NCBI GenBank assembly: GCA_029721515.1
Contig: CM056559.1
Span: 25,229,565-25,293,564 of the forward strand
Source: Synanceia verrucosa
Lineage: Eukaryota > Chordata > Actinopteri > Perciformes > Synanceiidae
DNA: 64,000 nt
Reading direction: 5' to 3'
Shown in pieces: positions 1 to 8,640 of the stretch. The position numbers were made by a program, and so were the translations under genes. The notes below the pieces were generated by a model. The model searched no databases and was not told the origin of the DNA. It saw only the letters and a program-made list of their open reading frames with translations. The first letter of the stretch is position 1. Each line of letters opens with the position of its first letter.

Positions 1-1298
1 AAGGACAAGGATAAGGTAGGAGCTGTAAATGCATAGCAACAAATATGCTCATGAAGGCTGGTTGGTACTGAGCTCTACAGTCTTCATGATTTTAGCTGTT
101 TGTTTGACAGTGTCAGCTTCATTCATGCTCTTTCACTGCCAGCTCTTTGCATTGATTAATTATAATTACTGGACTCAAACACAATCATTAAGAATGAACC
201 AACACTATCAATGATTTATTTTACTGTTAATATTTATTATTGTTATTCTATTATTTCTTTCTTTTTTATTGTAACTTGTTTTACGCTGCAGTGACGGTTG
301 AATAAAAAAAATATTCTATTGTGTCCTATTCAAAGTCAAATTTTGTAATTTTTTTAAGGACAAGTCCCACAGTAAAGACAAGTCCGACAAAAAGGACAAG
401 TCCCACAGCAAAGATAAGTCCGACAAAAAGGACAAGTCCCACAGTAAAGACAACTCCGACAAAAAGGACAAGTCACACAAAAAGGACAAGTCCCACAAAA
501 AGGACAAGTCCCACAAAAAGAAAAAGGAAAAGAAGGAGGGAGAAAATTCAGGCTCCTCATCCTCATCTTCATCCTCCAGCAGTGATGAGGTAGGTCCAGT
601 GCTGCTCCTCATTTTTTTTTTTAATTGTTTATTAATTTAATCAGTCTTCCTCCTGGCTGTGTCAGACTTCCTGTGTTTGGTGACGTGAGCGTCCACATAC
701 CAACTCACTCACTTTCTTTGTTTGTAGTTCTGATACTTTAATGCATAAATGGATAAAAAGCAGCTGGACAGGTAACATCGTTGTCACGCCTCATGGTCAA
801 ATGTCAGTGTGCGTCACCAGAGTGGAGGAACAGGTCCGCCCAGCAGCTCCAGTTTTTATCCGATGTGACGCACCACACCCTCCAGTGTGTGTGTTTTCTG
901 TTTTCATTTATAAATCACACTGTCGTCAAGTGAAAAACTCCCAAGCAGCCACACTTCTGCTATCTCATAACCTTTAATGTGCTGCACCTTTTTCCAAGGG
1001 AAACATCACGTTGGTGACATTTGTCTGAATAACAGGGTTAAAGAGGACTGAACCAAGCCCAGGGTGGGACAGAAGGAGGAATATATCAGATATAGGAGTC
1101 ATAAAAAAGCTGTTGTTGAATAATCACGTCTATAAAAGTGAACATGCTGCTACCTGTCATGCTCTGATGAGATTACATCACATTCCTGCTCCAAAAATTA
1201 AATGAATTTGGTGTTTGTTAGGGCTCATTCTGCTGCCTTTAAATGATTAAGTCCTTTCTGCATTAACAGTGTTGTCCTTCTTCTCTTCTCAGGGGTGA
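1..1298 (+). CDS. 3' part of Lys/Ser-rich small-protein gene, copy 1 (partial, 5' end outside window)
   Basis: Three exons are visible. Bases 1-15 (KDKDK) end at a GT donor at 16. Exon 359-589 follows an AG at 357-358 and is 77 codons, phase 0 at both ends. A last exon at 1293 reads GGG TGA, one glycine then stop. The middle exon is three near-perfect 12-residue repeats (DKSHSKDKSDKK), then shorter DKSHKK repeats, a basic KKKKEKKE stretch, a run of ten serines and Asp-Glu before the donor at 590. It matches the intact copy at 7333-8359 in exon order, phase, the SSSS-DE ending and flanking intron sequence. The composition suggests a disordered protein with a serine/acidic tail suited to casein kinase 2; that is inference. 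I do not recognise the family. A different 3' path through 2376-2400, 5192-5211 and 5635 is also in frame. Confidence 0.5.
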
Positions 1299-1612
1299 TG
1301 AACCATGGGGGAAAGTGCTGCTCTGTCCATCTCTTGTGTGTGTTTGAGTGTGTCACCTTTACTTCCTGTCTTTTCTTTGGTGTCATGGCAACATGCTGCT
1401 CTCATGTCAACAAACCTGCTCATTCCTTGAAGTAAATGTTCTGACAACTAAATGCCTGCAGGGTTTTTCTTTTGTTTCCATGAGTTCTTCTGTCAAGTAA
1501 AAGTGTGTTTTCACCACAAGAGGGCAGCATTTAATTATATGTTTTTACAAATATATTTTATTGATTATCCAACACACAGCAACATGAAAGTGACATCAAA
1601 ACCAGGTTTGTA
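1299..1612 (+). other. Probable 3' UTR and tail of copy 1
   Basis: This sequence follows the TGA at 1296-1298. Its first ~230 bases resemble those after the stops at 5638 and 8357: a CTTCCTGTC block, then CAACATG and AAACA, AGTAAATG with TCTGACA, and in copies 1 and 2 a CACYACAAGA block before a GCAG motif. The shared block supports duplication of the whole 3' end. No AATAAA is seen close to the stop. Confidence 0.35.
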
Positions 1613-1915
1613 TTAACTCATTGAGTACCCGCTGTTTTATAAAACAGAAAATACCTTGTTCCAGTGTTTTTGTCCATTTTGAGTCACATTTCTAGACCCA
1701 CAGAATATTTTGTACTGTGTCTCTGAAAACACTGAATATCTCAAATGAAAGAAGAGACTCTCTATTTCATCATGAAAAAAATGTTTGTTTTTATCTTGTT
1801 CCATTCTTGTTTTATCAGAGGTAGAGTAGAGGACACTTTCACCAAAATCACCACTTTTTGTCCAGATTCTGTTTGTTTTGCTCTCTGATCCCGATGTCTG
1901 CACTTCCTGCTTCGT
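1613..1915 (+). mobile_element. TTAA-type MITE, copy A (3' truncated)
   Basis: It begins TTAACTCATTGAGTACC and follows the shared ~440-bp consensus through the core CAAATGAAAGAAGAGACTC (from about 1742) to a CACTTCCTG block near 1900. There it stops matching, and the right terminal repeat is absent. Eight copies of this non-coding family occur in the window. The TTAA ends and a GAGTGCCA-type terminal inverted repeat are typical of piggyBac-derived miniature elements. Confidence 0.65.
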
Positions 1916-2034
1916 TTATTTACAGAATTTAGATTTTAAGCATTAAAAAATTGCCGGTGTAGTTGTTTATCACAGCATTTCAGTGTAACAAATTAGAAGA
2001 AAAGGTGTCATTATTAGGTAAATGTATTCATCTA

Positions 2035-2160
2035 TAGAATATTCCCCTCTCAAGTGTAATAGAAGTAGAAGTATGAAGCAGTAAAAAATGAAAATACTTA
2101 CGTAAAGTATTTCAAAAATGTACTTGAGCAGCTTATTTAAGTAAATGATATTTGAGATGC
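2035..2160 (-). repeat. Diverged dispersed repeat fragment (AGTACTT-rich family)
   Basis: On the minus strand it carries TACTTAAATAAGCTGCTCAA, then TACTTTACGTAAGTATTTTC and a TACTTCTACTTC block. These match a widespread teleost non-coding repeat known from memory for AAGTACA/GTACTT motifs. It is too diverged to place exact ends. Confidence 0.35.
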
Positions 2161-2375
2161 TTTGCGGAGCCACAAACAACACTGAACATCAGCAGTTCTG
2201 CTCAGACTTGATGGCATGATGCAGTAATTAATTTTACCACAAGACATGGAAGGACAGAAGTTCATCCTCCTTTCTGGAAATAAACAAAAAGTTAAGTAAA
2301 ATCATGGTGACAAAATGAAATAGTGGATATTCTGATAGATGGTAAATTAATCTGTGGTCTTGTACTTTGTTTCAG

Positions 2376-2400
2376 TCAGAGGATGTGGACTTGCTGAAAG
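2376..2400 (+). CDS. Possible small exon (SEDVDLLK)
   Basis: A 25-base segment sits between a good acceptor (TTTGTTTCAG, AG at 2374-2375) and donor (GTAAAG at 2401). In phase 0, the phase left by the exon ending at 589, it reads SEDVDLLK plus one base. The segment at 5192-5211 continues that phase and the last exon at 5635 closes it with Glu-stop. This would make a longer acidic tail for copy 1. It is short, so chance is a real alternative. Confidence 0.25.
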
Positions 2401-2794
2401 GTAAAGTTTCTTTTGTCCTTATTTAATCCTAGTATCTAAGAGTTACCAGCCCCTGTCATACTGTAGTTTTGTTTTTTAAATGCAGCAGCATGTTTCATAA
2501 CTTTATCAGAAGTTATTACACTTTCAAATGCTGCTCTGCACCAAGTCCTCAGGTGACAAAGAGCTTCCTCAGGTGTAACAACAACCAGAGGTAATTCAGT
2601 GACACAACATACAAGCTGTTCGACATTCTCTAACAGGCGTTTATATTGTTCTCACTCTTCCTCATTCTTCTGTCAAACCAGCATCAAGTCACACCCTCCT
2701 TTTAACCCTAAAAGCCAAAGGAATCTTAACATTGTAACTCCCCAAAGAATATATTTTAAATATATTAGAATTTTTAAATTCATGACACAACTAG

Positions 2795-2865
2795 TGGTGG
2801 GGAGTATAAGTACATTTACAGAGGTACTGCACTAATAGTAAGGCCACTTTGAGGTACTTGAACAC
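2795..2865 (+). repeat. Diverged dispersed repeat fragment (AGTACTT-rich family)
   Basis: It contains GTGGTGGGGAGTATAAGTAC followed by ATTTACAGAGGTACTGCACT and TTTGAGGTACTTGAAC. This resembles the start of a teleost repeat that usually opens GTGGTGGAA-GTAAC-AAGTACATTTACT. The ends are approximate. Confidence 0.35.
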
Positions 2866-3412
2866 AGCAAAACCCCGAAAATGTCATTGTGGTGATATTT
2901 AATGGAATTTCATGCAAATTTGATAAATTTTCTGGAACAACTTTGCAATTAATTGACATGTTTTATGATTCTAAAGCAGTGACTCCTTATCCTGTTTTCT
3001 TTCAACATTCTCACAATCATTGCTAAACAAATGAGTCGACCAGGAGATGTATTTTTTTAGCCCAAGCCGGTGATGGAAGAGGCATGGGCAGAGACCACCG
3101 GGAAGTGATGGAGGAGGCTGCGGTTGCAGCAAGCGCTCCTTCCTTTTTCTTAGCTTCTCCTCTTCAAATGCACATCTGTTTTTCTCAAAGGCTATAGTGC
3201 CATTATGGATTGCTTCTCTCCATACCATTCTCTCTTTTGCTAGATGTTCCCATCTGTGGATGTTGGTTTTGGCCCTCTTATATATAAAATATATCCCAGC
3301 ATCACATTTTTCACCTTGAATTATTCACCTCACCTACTCAGGCTTACCAATGATATCTCTGCCTCTAAGTGCTCCTGTGGTAACTTCAATGGTATAGAGA
3401 GAGCAGTGGGTG

Positions 3413-4210
3413 GAGGATGTGGTTATAGCTTACATGGTTATAGGTTGCATGGTTATGGGTTGCATGGTTATAGGTTGGATGGTTATGCGTTGGATGGTTA
3501 TGGGTTGGATGCTTATAGGTTGCATTGTTATAGGTTGCATGGTTATGGGTTTGATGTTATAGGTTGCACGGTTATGGGTTGGATGCTTATAGGTTGCATG
3601 GTTATGGGTTTGATGTTATGGGTTGGATGGTTATAGGTTGCATGGTTATGGGTTGGATGCTTATAGGTTGCATGGTTATGGGTTTGATGTTATAGGTTGC
3701 ATGGTTATGGGTTGGATGGTTATAGGTTGCATGGTTATGGGTTGGGTGGTTATGCTGTAGGTTGCATGGTTATGGGTTGCATGGTTATAGGTTGCAAGGT
3801 TATGGGTTGGATGGTTATAGGTTGCATGGTTATGGGTTGGATGCTTATAGGTTGCATGGTTATGGGTTGGATGCTTATAGGTTGCATGGTTATGGGTTGG
3901 ATGCTTATAGGTTGCATGGTTATAGGTTGCAAGGTTATGGGTTGGATGGTTATAGGTTGCATGGTTATGGTTTGGATGCTTATAGGTTGCATGGTTATGG
4001 GTTGGATGCTTATAGGTTGCATGGTTATGGATTTGATGTTATAGATTGCATGGTTATGGGTTTGATGTTATAGGTTGCATGGTTATGGGTTGGGTGGTTA
4101 TAGGTTGCATGGTTATGGGTTGGATGGTTATAGGTTGCATGGTTATAGGTTGGGTGGTTATACTGTAGGTTGCATGGTTATGGGTTGCATAGTTATAGGT
4201 TGGATGTTTT
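3413..4210 (+). repeat. Minisatellite, ~15-bp monomer GGTTATRGGTTGSAT
   Basis: About 50 head-to-tail monomers alternate mainly between GGTTATAGGTTGCAT and GGTTATGGGTTGGAT, giving a 30-bp dimer in places, with GCTTATAGG variants. Occasional one-base slips occur (GGGTTTGATGTTATAGG). Because 15 is a multiple of 3, several frames stay open on both strands, but this is a repeat artefact and not coding. It begins where the gene-array homology block reaches GAGGATGTGGTTATAG. Confidence 0.9.
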
Positions 4211-4292
4211 TAGTGTGGTTAATCTGGGCATCCTGTGTGTGAAAATCTGTACTGACTTGTTTGGATAGTCCAGGTAGGCTGACATAAAGACA

Positions 4293-4795
4293 TTGACTGT
4301 ATTTAGGAGAAAAATGTTTTTCTCTCTCCCTTTCCCTCCTCGCCCACACTGGCCCCATGGTTTGCGTTCGGACCCGGCTTCGGTCGCCTTCTGGCTGCTT
4401 CCCGGTGATGGCCTGCTTAGTGCGGGCCCGGTGCTCCCTCGCTCTCTCGTCCCCCCTCCCTCCGGAGGGGAGCGCTCGGTTCACGGGTCTTGCCTCATGG
4501 GCGGCGGTGGCCTCCTGTCTCCCCGGGTGTTGGGGTGGCTAGGGGGGTGTGGGCGGGGGGTGGATGGTGGGGTGGTTGAGGATGGGTGGGCCCTCATGTC
4601 GCTGGACCCTTGGACCTGTCCTGGCCTCCTGGGGAGTGGTGGTTTCTGTCTCCTCCTGGTCGTTGGATCTGCGTGGTTCTCGGTGGCCCGGGTGGCTCTC
4701 TGGGTCTGTCTGTCATTTATATCCCCCTCTTATCACCCAGGTGTAGCACGTCCCTCTCTGGCTTATAACAGGAAATTCCAATAAATAAAGTAAGA
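4293..4795 (+). repeat. GC-rich insertion, probable retroelement 3' segment
   Basis: This ~500-bp block is far richer in G and C than its AT-rich surroundings. It ends in an AATAAATAAAG tail at about 4781-4791 and then returns abruptly to AT-rich DNA. A 163-codon open frame crosses it but has low-complexity Gly/Pro/Leu/Trp composition and no domain I recognise. The composition jump and A-rich tail suggest the 3' end of a LINE or other retrotransposed sequence. The family is not identified. Confidence 0.35.
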
Positions 4796-5191
4796 TTAGA
4801 TTCCAGGGAGGGCCGGTATGGTCACATACACGCATCAAATATTAATAGCTTTTGCTGCAAGACTAAAATATGCATAATCTCATAAAAGGTCGACACTCTT
4901 TTGTGGTATTGAACAATGAGAACAATGCAGACAAAGTGGAAAAAAAAGGGAGAAAAATGTTGACCTCAGTTAGATTTTTAGAAGAGCATCATGTATTTTA
5001 GGACAGGTTCTGCACCTGGCAGCTTAATTAATAATCAAATATGCTTTAGCAACTTAATTAAAATGTGTAAACAAAGACACTCCCAGCAAGACTTGTTTAC
5101 TGTGGCTGTACTCCTGCTGTGAAAAGAGATTCACAGAATATATTTAATTTTATATCAAACTGATATTTCACCTTTTCATCCACTTAAACAG
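4796..5191. other. Non-coding AT-rich stretch
   Basis: No splice-bounded open segment is visible until the acceptor CACTTAAACAG at 5181-5191. I see nothing else to name here. Confidence 0.4.
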
Positions 5192-5840
5192 GCTGGAAGA
5201 AGAAGGGTAAGGTATGAGCTTGAATCTAGTGGCTGATCCCTCACTGTTCAGTGTTCATACAGTCATTCCTCTCCTGTAGTTTTGAAGTTCTTGAGACATT
5301 TTATTAAAATGCAGCTCTGCTCTGCCACACCTCATTTCAAGGGATGGTGTCCAAAGAATATCATCAAGGATAATCAAAAGTGGAAAGAACCAAGCCCAGA
5401 TCAGACATGGGAGTTAAAACAGAGCTATTGTTGTCTACTCGCCTCAATGAAAGTGAACATGCTGCTGTCATACCTGTCATGATCTGACCAGATTTCATAA
5501 GGCTCCAAAAATGAAATGGATTTGGGTGACTGTTACCTTAAAAATACAGAAATAGCTGTGGTATTTAAGATGTTATTGAATAAATAAGTCATCCTCTCTG
5601 CAGGAACAGCATCGTCCCTTTTTTCCTTTCAGGAATGATGCTTCCTGGCCACCGTACTGCTCTTGTCTGTTGACAAAGTGACATTAACTTTTCTTCCTGT
5701 CATTTCATTGATGTCTCTGAAACAAGCTGAACTCACGTAAACACATCTGCTGATTGGAAGTAAATGATCTGACAGCAAAGTTTTTCTGTAAAGTGAAGTT
5801 TTCGCCACTACAAGATAGCAGTGTCACTTATTTTATTTTG

Positions 5841-7070
5841 AAGGTCAGTCAAAGTTAAAAAGTTCAGGTGGGTTCAAACTGTTTTAAAGATTGTTGGATG
5901 CTCTTGGGGCTCTCTAGAGGCTTAGGTCTATTTGAATCATTCTGAATGAGGATGGAAAACAAAGAATTAATTTCCACCGAACAAAACTGCACTTTTAGAA
6001 TGATGCAGGTACAAAAACCTGGACTGGAGTCTTGTGACACTGGTTTAGTTGTACTGAAAAGAGCTGCAGTCATCAGTATCGTACAGAAGTGGCTCATATC
6101 TGTGAGCAACACTATACATTTGACCACCAAAAATGATTTTCAGGTAAGACAGTAAGACATTTCATTTCATTCAATTTACGTAACCTAAAATATCTGTTTA
6201 CCTAGTCCAAAGGTTTGGGTTGATAACATCTGTATTTAGTCAAATATATATTCATCAACCAAAGATTCTGAATAAATGTAACAACTTGTCTAAAATGATT
6301 GTGAGTTTATCATTTTAAAACATGTTAGTGGAACCAAAATAAATGTTTGTTTATTTCCATGGAAAACATATGATGTTTGGTTTCCACTTCTAACAAGGTG
6401 TGACATCTAGTGGCTAACTGTTATAGCTTGCACCTTTAATATGATGCTTTAAATTTCTGCTAACTTTGCTAAAACAGTTTGTGGTGTCCTGTAACGGCTG
6501 CTTGAGGAGTGGATCCTGTTTTTGGGCTGACTGACAACAAAACACTTCTGGATCCAAACAACCTGCACCCTCAAGGCAGCTATCTGTCATGTTTGTTTGT
6601 TGCTTTAAATTGTTCACTTTATCCAAATGTTATTCTGCAAAGTACTTGAAAACTATTTTTCTTTTTGCAATTTAGCATTTAGTATTTCATTTCTTTTATT
6701 ATGCATATTTTTGAAAAGTGAATCAATCTTTCCTCTGTGTGCTCTGCATTCTGTATTTTTAACGTGAGCTGCTGGTTACTTTAATTTTCCTCCTTAATAA
6801 AGTATCTACCTACCCCCCAAGTACTGGGGTGGGTTGTGTCAACGTAACTTAAAATTAACTTACATAATGTGTGATTTTGTAGTGGACGTGCAGGTTTTAT
6901 TTGCAGTAGAAAAAAGTCTGTCTCTGACGGGTGGAATATTACCATACTTTAATTTTATTTAAGGAAAGCATCTAAATACTTCTCTCCCCACTGACCACAG
7001 TGTTACCCTGCCCCCACAAAAAATAGGTTTATTGATACCTGTAGGCCCATACTGTAATACAATATAATGT
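5841..7070. other. Spacer between gene copies 2 and 3
   Basis: No open frame above about 90 codons and no splice-bounded exon is convincing. Bases 6940-7005 may be a very diverged dispersed repeat (TAAATACTTCTCTCCCCACT). A short poly-C tract occurs near 6813. Confidence 0.35.
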
Positions 7071-7144
7071 AATCTATATGATATTATCTTTCCCAGCGTC
7101 ACACTTAAATTGTTCACATTCCTCAATAACATGCCACTGTGCAG

Positions 7145-7158
7145 GTTTATAATATAAG
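7145..7158 (+). promoter_or_regulatory. TATA-like motif upstream of gene copy 3
   Basis: GTTTATAATATAAG lies about 175 bases upstream of the start codon at 7333. If the exon containing the start is the first one, this could set transcription. An acceptor-like TTGTTTCAG at 7304-7312 would instead imply an upstream 5' UTR exon. This is weak evidence from motif and position only. Confidence 0.2.
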
Positions 7159-7332
7159 CTGCCCATCTGCACTTGTTGCAAATGAAATTATTTTGGCTAC
7201 AACAGCACAGAGGGAGCAGTGGTTGGTTGGAGGTGTGGTTAAAGGTTGTCTAGTTTAGGTGTGGTTACCTGTAGGTATGCTGTGTATTAGTCTACTCGGT
7301 TACTTGTTTCAGGAGGACAAACAGGAGTCACA

Positions 7333-8359
7333 ATGTCTTTTAAACTGTCAGATGGTAGGCTCAAATTTATGTTGATTGCATTTAGAAAGAATGTTGACTT
7401 TAACTGTTCAGAGCAGTGTTTGCATCTTTATTCATTATCCAGTGTATGCTTTACATTTCAAACCTGTTAACCGGCTGTTTCTTTTGCATGTGTGCAGCTA
7501 CAGGTGGAGGTGAGGAGGTGGTGAAGGCGGAGCAGGCTGACAAGACTGAGTTCAGCTGGCCCTGGAGCAAGAAAAACAACAAGGTAGCGTGTTTACATCT
7601 GTCAGTGATGCTCAGGTTGTTCATAAATGTGGAATGAATGTAAATCTGCTTCACCTCAGCCCTTTCGCTCTTCAGCACAAAACACTGCAGCTGACACAGT
7701 ATTAGTTATCAGTCAATTATGATTAAGAATAAACCAACACAACCAATGATTTATTCAAAGTCAACTTTTGCCATTTATTAAGGACGAGTCTCGAAGGAAG
7801 GACAAGTCCGACAAAAAGCAAAAGTCAAATAATGGAGACAAGAAAGACCACAAGGATCAGGACAAGAAGACAACGGACGGGGAAAAAAAATCCAACACCT
7901 CCTCATCCTCATCCTCATCTTCATCCTCCAGCAGTGACGAGGTAACTTTTTAAAGTTCTCCTGCAGATTAAATTTTAACATAAAGTCTTGCTGTGTTGGA
8001 TTTCTGCACATCAACACTTTTCCTTCCCCTCAGTTATTAAAAGTGTTCCCATGTTACCTTTATGCTTGTAGTTCTGAAGACCTTTAAATACCTAAACATG
8101 ATAAAATGCAGCTGAACAGGTAACATGCCTGTCACACCTCATTTCAAAGGGTGGGAACTGAATCACAGAGCATCCACAGCAGGTCCTACTGGCACTGGCA
8201 GTTTGAGTTTAGTGACACACCACGACTTCCTGTGTGTGTGCTGGTCTTTTCTTTTATAGCACTCTGTTGTTGTTTAATCAGTACGCTGCTGTCACAGTCT
8301 GAACAAGACTCCATGGAGTTCTGCAGTAACAACATCATTTGTTCTCATTTCAGGAATGA
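7333..8359 (+). CDS. Lysine/serine-rich small protein, complete four-exon gene (copy 3, 90 aa)
   Basis: The exons are 7333-7354 (MSFKLSD plus one base), 7498-7583, 7783-7941 and 8354-8359 (GAA TGA). All junctions are GT/AG and phases agree (1, 0, 0), giving 273 bases and 90 residues. Exon 2 encodes ATGGGEEVVKAEQADKTEF, then SWPWSKKNNK. Exon 3 is 53 residues rich in Lys and Asp (DESRRKDKSDKKQKS onward), then twelve serines and DE. Exon 4 adds one Glu. There is no signal peptide or membrane segment. The basic clusters could act as nuclear localisation signals and the serine-acidic end as a casein kinase 2 target; both are inference. The start is the first ATG after an acceptor-like site, with CACA before it. 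A short UTR exon may begin at 7313. The family is not recognised. Its neighbours at 1-1298 and 3277-5840 are copies in the same orientation. Confidence 0.6.
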
Positions 8360-8640
8360 TGCATTGTGGGTCACCGTACTGCTTTGTCCATCTCCTGTGC
8401 GCAGTAATATACCCTCTTCTTCCTGTCCTTTCACTGTTGTCACGACAACATGCCTGTCTAATGTAAACAAAGTCAAGTCAATTTGTTTGTGTAGCCCAAT
8501 ATCATAAATTACACATTTGCTATACTGTAATATCTGTACAGACATGTACAGACTGTCCTAATATGTTCTATTCTAATCTATTCTAATCTATTCTCACATT
8601 GACTGAGCAAAAACCCTTAATAAATATCTTAATAAATGGC
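8360..8640 (+). other. Probable 3' UTR of gene copy 3, merging into a repeat fragment
   Basis: After the stop at 8357-8359 the sequence shares blocks with the tails of copies 1 and 2 up to about 8465. From about 8467 it reads GTCAAGTCAATTTGTTTGTG and AGCCCAATATCATAAATTAC, a motif pair common in dispersed teleost repeats. AATAAA occurs at 8619-8624 and 8631-8636 and could serve as the polyadenylation signal. Short TTCTAATCTATTCT runs at 8568-8595 resemble the big satellite further on. Confidence 0.4.

Larger units (their letters stand above)
1916..3276. other. Intron/intergenic sequence with old repeat fragments
   Basis: No long open exon. Bases 2035-2160 (minus) and 2795-2865 (plus) resemble a common fish element rich in AAGTACTT/GTACTTGAG motifs. 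A possible 25-base exon lies at 2376-2400. The rest is AT-rich and featureless to me. Confidence 0.4.
3277..5840 (+). pseudogene. Decayed middle copy of the Lys/Ser-rich gene (copy 2)
   Basis: Several blocks align with the intact copy 3. Bases 3290-3425 resemble 7090-7230 (CCCAGCRTCACA, a TTATTCAC/TTGTTCAC block, then GAGCAGTGG and GTGGTTA). Bases 5192-5211 (CTGGAAGAAGAAGGGTAAG before a donor) resemble the end of its second exon. The TGTAGTT-TGAAG and CACACCTCATTTCAA blocks at 5276-5342 match 8069-8149. The AG|GAA TGA at 5633-5640 matches its last exon. I find no counterpart of the first exon or of the lysine/serine exon, so I call it a pseudogene. The segment also holds a minisatellite and a GC-rich insertion. 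In an alternative view, 5192-5211 and 5635-5640 are the true last exons of copy 1. Confidence 0.4.

Noticed and set aside
1637..1903. Similar predicted peptides in several MITE copies (SKTNRIWTK, STSDKTRMEQ)
   Set aside because: They recur because the MITE is repeated; frames break between copies and start at different points, so no protein is conserved.
3244..4073. Long open frames on both strands (HGYRLDGYGL-like and QPITMQPISI-like proteins)
   Set aside because: They are the 15-bp minisatellite read in frames that stay open because 15 is divisible by 3; no start context, splice or codon signal supports coding.
4293..4784. 163-codon open frame in the GC-rich block
   Set aside because: Low stop density is expected in GC-rich DNA; composition is Gly/Leu/Pro/Trp biased, overlapping frames are also open, and no domain is visible.
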